Made by a program: the position numbers and the translations under genes. A DNA stretch of 64,000 bases from Silene latifolia (taxonomy: Eukaryota; Streptophyta; Magnoliopsida; Caryophyllales; Caryophyllaceae). The stretch is from NCBI RefSeq assembly GCF_048544455.1, contig NC_133526.1, positions 5,038,001 through 5,102,000 of the forward strand, written 5' to 3'. Position 1 is the stretch's first letter. Each line of letters begins with the position of its first letter. This document shows positions 42,337-54,329 of the stretch, piece by piece. Below the pieces are notes generated by a model, which had not been told where the DNA came from, did no database searches, and saw only the letters and a program-made list of their open reading frames with translations.

Positions 42337-45013
42337 TTCTTGTTATAATGGTATATGTGAATATGTGACCCCCTAGACTAGGGTTTGTCTTGAAGACGGG
42401 TTTTAGGCCCGGCTTACGATGCGATGAGAGGAGAGGATATTTGGTTTTGAGAAAAAATGAAGGATTTTGTGGATGTTGGTTTAGCCATGGAGAGGGGGTT
42501 TTGGAGGAATAATTTGAGGAGTTGAGGTTATGTGGGGGAGGCAAAGGCAATAGATTTTATTTAGAAAGTCAACTAGTAAATAAGATACTATAGGAAATTA
42601 AGTCTTCCTTACTACGGGTGATATCTGTCTTAATTAAAATAAGACAGATAAGATAAAAAAAAATTCTGATAAAAACTTATTATTAGCATATTATTGATTA
42701 GAAAGTGACAATTTTAGTTGAAAATTTCTATCAATAAATCTCACTTTTTATTATAAAGTGTTATTTCTGCATTTCTTTCGTTTTAAGTTAAGACCGTCTA
42801 AAATAATAATATCTGAAATTGCAAATGGGATTGGTGGAGTCATAATCAAGGGAGGTTATTGTACATGACATCTAGAGTTAGATCATTAGGTTGCATGTGA
42901 GCCTATTATCTTGATAGAATTATTAATATTATATGTCAAAAAGGTCAATAATCTAATTGATTACTACGTATTATTATTGATTTATATGGTGTATCCCTCT
43001 CTGTCTTTTGTTAATCGTGTAATGTAATTTGTCAAAGCTTGATTGAGTTTTTCTAGGTGTTAACATCAAACACTTGTCAACTTTGATATTTTAATTTTTT
43101 TATATAGTTGGGTGGGCTTGATTGGTTTGATCATCATCTATGGCTATGACATAATACAAAAATTTTCGGAATTTACCATGAATTTTGTCACAATTATTTA
43201 ATAAATGTTCAATCATTGGCTCGAATTATGAAGGTTTATAGCCATGATCGAATGTTAACAAACAGCTTAGATGGTACTACCTCCATGTCAACCAATTCTA
43301 TACATTTAATTAATTATAATTACATATATTTAACAAATTTATAGAAATGATTGAAATGGAGAAAATATAAATATGTAGATCGCGTATCACTAAAACAAGA
43401 TGTTGCATGCGATGAAATAGCTAGTTGTTACAAAATAAGGAGTTGAAAAACAATTTGCGACCAATTTTTACAATTCTATGACGTACAACATGTTGCTTTA
43501 ATCATTTGAAAATAATCTTAATTATACATTATCAACTAATAATACCAAATTGGTATATCTTCCCAAAATGTTTAAGCTAACATCTTTAACCGGAGAATTA
43601 TTATCCATAATTCAATAATTAAATTGGTTTTAATCTTAGAGAGCCTAATTAATATTTCATGCCATCCACATTTCATAGTTATTTTTTTTAAATTAACTAA
43701 TGATCTATTATTTTCACGTCATCAGATCATGTTTATAAGTAAACATAATAATATAAAATTTCATTTACTTTCTCAGAACAAGTATTTTTATATTTTAAAG
43801 TGTTAGATGATACTTTTGCATGCGTCTTAATCATTTATTTCTATTATTTTTATCGTAAACGATATCTTAATAAAAATCTTAAAGGTAAGCAGATAAATGA
43901 GACGATTTTGTAAAAATTATCAATTATGCATGATGATTCATAAAAAGGTACATGCACGCAAACTGAACGAACCACCTTTGTATTTTACGTAGGTTTCCCG
44001 TGATTAATTTAATTGTGTATACAGCATTTGGACAACTTGTGTGAACTATGTGCATTGCATATTCGCATATACAACTAACTAATGCATCAACTTGTAGTAC
44101 TGTATTGTCCGTATAAATACTATATTGCGTCCTCTTTCCCAATTTTGTGCGTAAAACCGAAGCATTACCATGCATTATTACGCAACAATAACATTGCAAT
44201 AGTAACTAGTACGGACTACGGAGTTATATGGACGATAATTGACTGTTCCGGTGATTGACAAACCAGTGGCAGTGGCAGAATTAGAGGAGAGTTATCGAAG
44301 GCACTCGTACCTTGAAAAAAGAAAAATTGGACATTGCTTGTTAAAAATACTACAAGTATAATTTTCTAATTTAGTCTATTACATTAGTAATCAAATACAT
44401 CAATTAGCACGGGAAATATTTCATAATGGAACTTCGTCTTTAAAAAGGGTGGCCTTTAATTCCAACCGAATGATTTGTTAGTGGCTTAGCTTAGTGCCTT
44501 TAAAACCATATGTATTGACAACTAAATAACTATTTAGTATAAATGCATATAATTAAAAAATCAATAAGCAATGTTAAATAAAAAAACGGAATTACTTTTT
44601 CACATACAGATTTTACTCTTTCACATACAATTTTTCATAAATTTTCCATATTATACCCTTTTTCCTAAATCTAAGCAAATTAATTCTTACAAAAACCTTT
44701 TTGCCTAGAATCGAATTTAATTGCTCTATAAACTTGAACAATGGATTATAATACTCAAATTAATTAATTGATTTTCTTGTTTAACAATTATTAATATATT
44801 TTGCTTTTTTGAAATTAATAGGGTTTATCAATTAGTGGAATTCATGTTTACTTGTTTATCAATTACGCAGTAACCGTCATTGTTCGCACCATACTAAAGT
44901 TGGAAGTATTCTTGTATTTCGTATCATTTAGCCATGCCCAGATCTATAGATAAGCATTTGCACTATTATCAATATTATGTGATGATTTGCATATGATGCT
45001 GCAGGCCACATAT
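42337..45013. other. AT-rich intergenic spacer
   Basis: No gene recognised on either strand. The first 200 bp are probably the RING-H2 leader and promoter. CAGTGGCAGTGGCAGAATTA near 44271 looks like a worn hAT end without a partner. Open stretches at 43624-43806 and 43924-44199 show no domain. Confidence 0.5.
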
Positions 45014-46529
45014 TGTTGGGTTCCTTATGTTGATGATAACATGCCCATTTGATTTGTGCCATCTTAGTTTACCTTTTCAGGATTAATGATGTAATCAAGC
45101 ATGGATTAAGAAGTGTTGAAGTTGTTAATCATCCCTTTGTATTAAGTCAAGTGTCATCTAATGTACAAGTGAGAAAGTAGAGTATAATAGAGTAATAGAA
45201 ACAGTCCAGACGACTGTTGCTTTCACGAGTAAACAGCTGCTTGGACTATTGCCACAACTCGTAAAACTTGAAGTTCCATTTTTATCTTTCAAAAGCTTTC
45301 ACGTGACTCTTATTTTTCAAAGATAAAAATCAGATTTTTATTAAGGAGATGGTCTTCATTAAAGAGTTGTTTGAATTATTATTTTCAAAATGTTTCCTCT
45401 TTGTGCAAATTCAACCCTTTGGTTCTTTAAGAAAACAAAGAATGCTTTTTGCCATTTTAGTGTCAACTTGTCATCATGTGACTTGTCTTTTCTCTCTTTG
45501 TTTTCTGAATTTGCAAGAGCTTTTAAGGTTATCTTTCAAACACTCTTTCTCTATTCTTACCTTTGCAAAAGAGGCCTTTTTGGTGCAAGTTTTGGGTGGT
45601 TGCAAATACCCTTCACATGTGTGGTCTTTGACCCTTCAAAACCCTAGCAACCCCTTCACTCACCTCCTCTATATAAACCGTGCCATCCTCCTCATAAAAC
45701 TTAAGACTTCTTTCTGAATTTATTTTCAAGTTTGCAAATTTGTTTTTCAAAGTTTTAAAACCGTGTCATTTGCAAAACCTTCAAAGAGTCTTCAAGTTAC
45801 TACAGTCGTGGCTACTGTTACTTTATAATACTAAACTCTCTTGCTTAAGAATTGTTGATCTTGTAAAAGTTGTCCATCTCTATTCTTTGCTAAGAATATG
45901 TTAGTGGAAACTTGATCCTATAACATTCTAAGTGTGTTAGTAGAGTTTAGGACGGAGTAGTCTTTAACTCTTGACAACCGGAGTAGGTTGTGAGTTGGCA
46001 ACCGGAGTAGGTTGCGAGCTAGCTTGTCATAAGAACGGAGTAGTTCTTGTACTAGCTTTACAACCGGAGTAGGTTGGTGTCTTTTATTGTACGGGTCTTT
46101 TAGTAGTCGGAGTAGATCACTAAAAGAAAGCAATAAAATGGTAGATTGGACGTAGGCACTTGAGTTTCTTGCCGAACCAATTCAAAAATCTCGTGTTCAA
46201 GTGTTTACTTTATTTCCGCTGCAATTTACTTTGTTTGTTTTGCTTTGCTTAACCTTAGAAGTAACAGTTCATCATACTGTCGCATTTGGTCTGCAGTCAT
46301 ATTCCACAAACTGAGACAAATAGATACAGTCAGAACGATTGTTACTTTCATACTTCAGCAAACATTCATCGTGATACTTGTTCAATCTTTCTATATTATT
46401 CAAAGTATCTTCTCATCTCTTTTGTCCTCGTAACTCACTTTAATTAATAAAGTTGAAGTTATAAAATTTTAAAATTGTACCTAATTCACCCCCTCCCCCT
46501 CTTAGGTACTTGAATCCATAAACTCAACA
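45014..46529 (+). repeat. 5' LTR of the Sirevirus
   Basis: 1516 bp, starts TGTTGGG and ends ACTCAACA. Contains a cluster of CCGGAGTAGGTTG-like words (about 45950-46115), a run of short imperfect repeats, and a TATATAAA near 45671. The matching copy starts at 63412. Confidence 0.92.
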
Positions 46530-46531
46530 AT

Positions 46532-46544
46532 TGGTATCAGAGCC
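46532..46544 (+). promoter_or_regulatory. primer binding site
   Basis: TGGTATCAGAGCC, complementary to the 3' end of initiator methionine tRNA, lies two bases after the LTR. Standard for Copia elements. Confidence 0.9.
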
Positions 46545-46585
46545 TCGTGCTCTTGATCGAGGCTAACCGCCTTAGAGTTTGATTC

Positions 46586-49425
46586 GTGGGTAATGGATTC
46601 CGAGAAACACTCCAAGATCCGGTCTTTACTTGGTTCAATTTTGGATGGTGGAAACTCAAAATGGAACATTACATCAAAAGTATCGATTATCAATGTTGGA
46701 ACATCATCCAAAATGGACCTCTTGCCATTGAGGAAACCGATATTCTAAACGGTTTCACCAAGACAAAAGAGGAAAGAAATTACAATGAGAACGACTTCAA
46801 GCTTGCCGAAAAGAATTCCAAAGCAATGTCGATTCTTCAACGTTGTGTTGGTGAGGGGGAAGTTAGTCGAATCTACGGGTGTCCTACGGCAAAATCTATT
46901 TGGGATTCCCTTGTACTTGCATATGAAGGGACGTCCCAAGTAAGAAAACACCGTATTGACCTTCTCATGCAACAATATGAGATGTTTAGAATGTCTAAGG
47001 ACGAGTCTTTAAATAGTTTCTCTTCTCGTTTTTATTGTATTATTAATGAGCTTAAAAGTCTAGGAAGGAATTTCGTGTCCGAGGACATCATTCGAAAAAT
47101 CCTTCGTAGTCTAACTCCTAAATGGCAACCTAAAGTCATCGCCATAGAGGAAGCTAAAGACTTGTCAACCCTATCTCTTCATGAACTAATGGGATCACTA
47201 ATGGCTCACGAGTTTAACCTCGATAAGCATTCTAGTGAGTCATAAAAGGGAAAGAGTCTCGCCCTCACATCTTCTCCAAGTGATGAAGAAGATGAGGAGG
47301 AAGACGAGTTTGCTATGTTCACAAGGAACCTAGCCGGGTTGGTCAATGGACAAGATAACAAAAGATTCACTAATAATTACTCGAAAAAACGCTTTCCTAA
47401 GAAACGACCTACCTCCACCGTGGGATGCTTTAAATGTGGTGATAAAACTCATCAAATTAAAGAATGTCCCAAGTGGGAAGAAATCAAATCGAAGGAAAGA
47501 AGAGAAAAGGTTAAAAAAGACTATAAACATAGAGTCATGAGTGCTATGTGGGGAATGTCCGACTCCGAGGAAGATGAGGAACTCATCGAGGAGGAACTTG
47601 AGGCTAAAATGTGCCTTGCAAATCATGGTAAAGAAAAAGTCTCAAAAACCTCAAAAATTGAACACTTAAGATGCCTTATGGCTAACCCCGACGATTCCGA
47701 CTCCGATTCCGACAACGAGGTAAATCATCTAAAGGCCAAGGCTAGAACTTACTCCAAAGAGAAATTATGTAAGCTTCTTGACCAACTTTTTGATAAGTGT
47801 CGGTTTCAAAATGATAAGCTTGAGGTAATGCAAAATGAAATTGAGGAAATTGCTCAAGAAAACTTTAATCTGAAAAATGAACTAAAAGCAACAGACTGCG
47901 TCACTGTCACCTCTGGGCTCTGAGGCATATAATGAAGTTAAAAGAGTCAACAAGTTAAACAAACATTTGACTAAAGAACTAGAGCGTCTTAGGTCGACAC
48001 CCACGGACGTCTCTGACCTTGAAAATGTCAACACTACCTTGGTGATGCAAGTTTCCTCACTAACCAAGGAACGTGATGATCTTTTGAAGGTCAAAGATGA
48101 TCTTGAAAATGAGATCTATGACCTTGTAGTTGAAGTTGTAGACTTAAGAGAAACAGTGTCTAAGACTGTTGCTTCTGACCACGATTTAGACAAGTTTAAA
48201 AGAAAGAGTGAATGGTTGGAAAATGAAAATGAGTGTCTTAAGAGTAGACCTGGCAAATCGGGTTAACGGGTCGGGTTCGGGTCATGCCATTTCGGGTCGG
48301 GCCATTTCAGGTTTCTCAAATTTTCGGGTTAGCTCGGGTCGGGCCGGGTCATTTCGGATTCCGGGTCTGTTTCGAGTTTGTTTGTCGGGTCTATTTCGGG
48401 TTAAGCAAGTCGGGTTATTTTGGGTCAGATCATTTTCGGGTCAATAATTAAGAGAGAAAAAGGCATTTCAAGTCTTTTGGGGTCAATTAGAGTTATATTT
48501 TGTCGGGTCATTTTCGGGTTGAGTGGTTTCGGGTCGGGCATTTCGGGTCGGGTCTGTTACGGGTCCATGAAAGCTCGGGTCATTTTCGGGTCGGGTCGGG
48601 TCAATTCGGACTTCGGGTGTCATTCGGGTGCGGCAGTTTGGGTCGATTTCGGGTCTCGGGTCAACCTTTTCGGGTCGGGTCAATCGGGCCGGGTTGATTT
48701 TGCCAGGTCTACTTAAGAGTGAGGTTGTTTGTCTCAAGAACGAAATAGAAGATCTCCATGATAGGCTTACCTTCTTTCAAAAAGGTATGCCCGAATGTAG
48801 CACTTCTAGCTCTTCTCCTCACCATAGATCCGATGAAGTCGTTGATCTAAACAAAAGACTTGACGAGATGACATCTGAATATGAAGAGTCCAAAGAAAGA
48901 ATCATATATCTCGTGTCTAAACTCAACAACCACACCCATGACTTCATTATTGAGAAAAGATTGTCCATAGAAAGTGTCAACAATGATGAACTCAAAAGAG
49001 AAAAGGAAAAGAATTTGCATCTCCTCTCACGTGTCAAAGACTTGACCAATGAACTTGTTAATGCAAAGAAAATCACTGAAAAGTGGGAAGGAAGTCAAAC
49101 CGTGTTAAATTTCCTCACGAATCAAACCGAGAAATGTGATAAAGTTGCTGGTTTGGGCTTCAAATGGAACGGTCAGACTGACTGTTGCATCCAGAAGCCT
49201 AAAACTGATTTTAGAGGAAGGAAATACGTGAGTCTTCCCGAATACATCATTTGCAATTATTGTGGTGACAATGGTCATGTTTTTAATGGATGTACAAAAC
49301 GGTTTGATGACATTGACAAGAATACGAAAACGTTAAAAGAAATGAGCATTAAGAAAGACACCACAAGTTATGTTGATCACAAAAAGGGACCCAAATTCAT
49401 TTGGGTTCCTAAACTCAAAAACTAA
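46586..49425 (+). mobile_element. gag region of the Sirevirus
   Basis: A retrotransposon gag domain at the start, a CCHC zinc knuckle (CFKCGDKTHQIKEC, near 47430), a long coiled-coil stretch and a second knuckle-like CNYCGDNGHVFNGC (near 49255). The region is split by the TIR element at 48245-48711 and carries a few small breaks. Confidence 0.85.
48245..48711. mobile_element. TAGACCTGGCAAA element, intact copy with perfect 8-bp target duplication
   Basis: Ends TAGACCTGGCAAA and TTTGCCAGGTCTA are inverted copies. CTTAAGAG flanks both sides (48237-48244, 48712-48719). The interior of 440 bp is almost entirely degenerate GGGTC, CGGGT and TTTCGGG units, with no coding capacity. The 8-bp duplication suggests mobilisation by a hAT transposase. 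It sits in the gag region of a young Sirevirus, so it moved recently. Confidence 0.9.
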
Positions 49426-49927
49426 TCTTGTGTAGGGCTTGGTGAGAGGCGGCCGCAATTGGTACTTGGATAGTGGATGCTCTCGTCACATGACGGGTGA
49501 TAGAAGCCAATTCCTCTCACTTAAAGCATATGATGGTGGCACGGTAAGGTTTGGTGACAACAAGAAAGGTGAAGTAATTGGCATTGGAAAAGTTGGTAAG
49601 TCATCATTACTTTGTGTCGACAACGTGCGGCTTGTCAAAGGTTTGAAGCATAATCTCCTTAGTATCTCTCAACTTTGTGATAAGGGTAATGTTGTAGAGT
49701 TTAGTGCTAATTTGTGTCGAATATTTGATGCCACTACTAATGAACTAATTCTCGAAGGAAGACGTGTCAAAGATGTATACTTAACTAATTTGAACACTCT
49801 ATCCGGTCACACCATGTCTTGCATGAGTGTAATGAACAATGATCCTTGGTTATGGCATAAAAGGTTTGGTCATGTTAGTACAAAAACTCTTAATACCCTT
49901 AAAAGACTTGACTTAGTTGAAGGTATT

Positions 49928-51196
49928 TGTTGGAATATGTGTCCTCCGACAATAATGCGATCACGACTGTTGATCATGATGATCACATGTTTAAGTCTCA
50001 TTAAAATGAATACAATTGGGAAGTAATATTGTTACTGTCAACTGGTCAACATATATCGGTAATGATTGGCTTACTAGAGTTTGACATTCTTTGTCGTGTG
50101 ACGGTGGTGATCGGTTGACCCCCTAGGTCATACCTAAAGGGCAACCCTCTTAATTGATTATTTAATTAATCGTATAATGTTACGAGTTAATTAAATTACT
50201 TGAAAATTGACGGACGATTTTGGAAGTAAAATTTACGTATCATATTGAAATGTGATTAAATAAGATACGGTCTGAGTAATTAAATTGTATAATTACTCGG
50301 ATGAAATAAATTGTTTAATGTAACAATTAAATTTGAATGAACTATTATAAATACAATCTGTTGTGATTTATAAATGGTAAAATATTTTTGGCACAAGTAA
50401 TTATGAAATTACTAAGTCAATTTTTGTATGTGACGTATTTTATTAATACGTTGATTTTTAATATGATAAAAATTACATAACAAATATATGTGACATGTGA
50501 CATGTAACATATAGACAATTGACAAAAATAATATGGATTCCATATTATCAAATGGACCGAAATATAGGAAGTGGATTAAGCTAATTAATTGTTTAATTAG
50601 TAGCTAAACATAATGATTGTTTTGCTTTTTAGCCATGCAACCCTACTACTCCTTGTGAAGACAAAAATGATCATGCATTGGCTCCCCTAAAAGCCTTCCC
50701 TTCCAACCGGTTTTTCATGTGAAAAATCATCATTGGTTTTTCAATTTAATTTACCTATTACTCTAAAATGTGTTAGAGATTAATTCATTCATACATCATC
50801 CAAAATATAAGTTTTCTAGAGAAATAAAATCCTCTCTTTATCTCTCAACAAAACCGAAAATATTCAAAGTGTTAACAATATTTTTGGTTCAATTTTCTTA
50901 TAGATTAATATTATACTAGTATTATAATATTAATTAGATTAAGTGAAAGCCTTGGGTATTAAGCTTAGGGAGAGATCTTGCTCTTAGATCTTTGTTCTTC
51001 CATTGGAATAAGCTCAAGAACAAAAGAGAAAGGTGATCTCTTTTGTGCCCAAATATCCGAAATTTATTATGTAAGGACATGATTTCTCCTCTATTCATTT
51101 TATAGTTTGCATGCATAAGTTCCGTTATTAATTTTATGACAAATTATTAGACATATAAGAGTATGTTAACATGTATAAAGATCTACATTTCTATCA
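49928..51196 (+). repeat. 5' LTR of the gag-only element
   Basis: Starts TGTTGGAATATG and ends TTTCTATCA; 1269 bp, AT-rich. A near-identical copy is at 57407-58671. Confidence 0.93.
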
Positions 51197-53441
51197 ATCG
51201 GTATCATGAGCCACGGTTGTTTGCATGCAAATTGGTTAAAAGTTTTTCCGAGTTATATGAATAACAAAATAAAACTTGTAAAATTTGTGTTATTATGATA
51301 TATCACGAAATAATTACATGCATGTTAATATTTCTGGTCCTAAAGTGTTTTAGGATATTTTGGTTAATTTTTCGGATTTTTATTGTTCATATTTAATAAA
51401 AATGACATTTAAATGTGATTTTATGAATAAAAATGTCATTTTTGGTCGAAAATTAGCTATACTTCGAATTTTAAGTTGATCTTTGGATATGTTATCACAT
51501 ATATTTTTTTGAGATAACCTGTAAATTTTCATAATTTTTGCACTTGTTATGCTCGAAAAATGAATTTTTCATGATTAAATTCGGATTTAAGAGAAAAATA
51601 GGTTAATATAAGTTAAATTTCGAATCTGGTCATAGAAAATTAATATGTTGTCACATGCAATTTTACAAGATGTGTGTAAAATAATTGGCTATAAAGAAGT
51701 CTTTTAGCATGATTTATGAATTTTTGAAGAAAAATGACATAAATAGTGACATTATTAGTGAAAATTAATAAAACATAATCTATGACTTGGGAAAAACGTC
51801 TAATGTTGCATTTTATTATATTTTTCAGATCTAAAATTGAAAAGTTAATGAAAATAATTTTTCCATGTTTTTATGATTATTTTATTAAATATCGATAAAC
51901 CGCAACATTGTTTTTCCGAAAAATTTTTCGAAATTTTTAACCTAAGATTTTGAACATTATGAGTGTCATGGATTTTTTCCAGAATGTTCATGAATTTAAA
52001 TTTCAAATTTTGAATTTATTTGAAATTTTTCGATTTATTTGAAGTTTAATGGCTTATTTTTGTAATTTTTGGTCCTTTTATGAACAATTTTATAAATAAA
52101 GGTTAATTATGGTCAAATTATTAGTGAAGACTATATTTTGAGTCCTAAGAGGTTAGGGTAATTAACTTATGCATAAATATGAGTTTGTGCATTTTTGTGA
52201 TTATAAAATGTTGAAATCACGCAAATCCGTAAAAACCGAGTAATATACGATATTGGCTAATTAAAGGGCGATTTAGCATAAAAATTGAGCATGTTCATAC
52301 ATAATATAATGCTGCATTTTCTTTATGATTGTCATAATTTTAATTTATGTAATTTTACTTAGTATGGCCTTAGATTTTAATTGGTATTTCCCGAAATGTA
52401 TGGGAATATCGATTCGGTTGTAATTTTTATTGTGATCTCGTATCACCGTTTTGTAATTTAATAGATTATTTTATTTTAGTTACAAATGTATAATAGGAAA
52501 TTATGTAATTTTTATGTAATTTTATTCATTCCGGAGTTCCAAAAGACGGATTACTTCAAGAATGGCGATACATAAAGACGGTGTTACCTCGAGATGCGTG
52601 CCACAACCGAAGTTCAAGGGACCAATGGAGTTGGTTTCCGAATATGTAATAGATTAATAGTTTTTCTATTTTAGGAAAGGCCATACTAGGATTTATTTAT
52701 TTTATGCTTGCATTTTATTTTATGTCACATGCATCGCTAAATCGCCATAACTAAACATGCATTGTTATTTTATCGAGTCTATCGACCGTGTCAATTAGAA
52801 TTATCGTAGTTCACCGATTTAGTTCACTTAAAACGTGATAGATAATAAATTGACATGACCTCTCGCTAAAACAACTAATTGAGACATAGCCTTACCAAAT
52901 AGTAGAAACCATGAAAACCTATTTCGCGAGGGAGTGCACTCGGCTACCCCGGGGTACAAACCTTGTTACGTAGGGGAAGTGGGTGATAAATGTCTAATCC
53001 ACCGAATTCATGTTGATGAGGGTTTCATCGGCTACCCCGTGCCTAAGTTAATGTGGGTTTGGATAATGGACACATTTATTCGAAATTTGGATTGAACTCA
53101 ACAAAAGTAATTAATGAGGGTTTCATCGGCTACCCCGTGCCCTTGTTGATGTGTTTTGGGCTATAGATAAATATTAGAGTAATTTTATCGACCAAGAGTT
53201 CTAAAAGTAGAATCGATTAAAAGGTTAATCCACCGAGTTATATTGATGAGGGTTTCATCGGCTACCCCGTGCCTAAGTCGATATGAATTTGGGTCTTGGA
53301 ATCATTTTTCCTAGTTGGGTAGAGGTCACTAGAAAAATGCTCATAACTTGTTTAAATCATTCATTTTTACGAGTATTATTAAAACGACAATTGTTTTACT
53401 CCTTATATCTTGTTTTGTAGACCACTTCTTATTCATAACAA
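51197..53441 (+). other. long untranslated leader of the gag-only element
   Basis: About 2.2 kb, AT-rich and without coding signal. Near its end GATGAGGGTTTCATCGGCTA followed by CCCCGTGCC occurs three times (about 53014, 53113 and 53244), and a related CTCGGCTACCCC occurs near 52939. The units are about 100-130 bp apart. The repeated words could be a structured packaging or dimerisation signal; that is inference. Confidence 0.6.
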
Positions 53442-54329
53442 ATGGCAACACCAACTCCTAATGCTACACCACTCGCTACTTCATCATGGCTCCGATCCTT
53501 TATGGATCGATGTAAACTTGAAAAGAATGGGTCAAATTTCTCCGAGTGGGATGCCCAACTCAAATTAGCCGCCGAAGGTGACGACAAGCTTCGTTACCTT
53601 ACCGAGGCCTCTCCACCCGAGCCCACCACTAGGTCCACCGCGGCCACTAGGGAAGCCTATGAGGCTTACCAAAAGGAGTCCGCCGCAATGAAAAATGTCT
53701 TAATATTTGCGATGGAGGCGGAACTCCAAAGGAGAGCCTTCAAAATGGGCAATGCTAATGAGATTTACTCCAAACTTGTGACCATGTTTTCACAAACCCC
53801 GCGGATCGTCCAATATGAGGCGGCCGCGGCATTCTTTGATCTCGACTTCAAAGAGGGCCAAAAGGTTAGCCCTCATGTGCTCAAACTCATGGAGCTTGTC
53901 GAGACCTTGAAGATTCAAAAGGTTGAAATCCCCAAAGAACTCATCGTAGATAGGATTCTACACTCCTTGTCTAAGGTTAAGGCATATGTACAATTCCGGG
54001 TGAATTTCAATATGCAAGACAAGGATGTGTCTCTTGAGGAGTTGCACAAGTTACTTGTGCAAGCCGAGAGGGACATGGGGTTAAATGTGAACCCTCCCAA
54101 GGATGTGCTTAACATAAGCACAAAGAGTAAGGGAAGTTCAAGAAGAATGGGAGAAAGGGCAAGAAGCAAGCTCCCACATTCACCAAAGCTAAGTCTTGTG
54201 AAGCTAGCACCTCCAAAGTCAAGAAGGGTCCTCTTGACAAATGCCATTATTGTAATGGCATGGGACATTGGAAGAGGAATTGTTCCAAATATCTTGGTGA
54301 TATCAAAGCTGGAAAGATCACTCCAGTAG
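53442..54329 (+). mobile_element. gag domain of the gag-only element
   Basis: A Copia-type gag (UBN2/Retrotran_gag_2-like): SNFSEWDAQLKLA, an acidic/helical core, and EELHKLLVQAERDM near its end. A CCHC knuckle (CHYCNGMGHWKRNC) is encoded just after the core. The frame contains minor damage. Confidence 0.8.

Noticed and set aside
42320-42550. Proline-rich open stretch upstream of and overlapping the RING-H2 start
   Set aside because: It lies in the likely leader of the RING-H2 gene, is rich in low-complexity residues and matches no family.
42337-45013. Search for a gene in the 2.7-kb spacer
   Set aside because: Only short frames in AT-rich sequence, with no motif, exon pairs or codon pattern.
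50934-51116. Identical 60-residue open stretch on the minus strand at this place and at 58409-58591
   Set aside because: Both lie in the two LTRs of the gag-only element and are identical because the LTRs are; there is no coding evidence.
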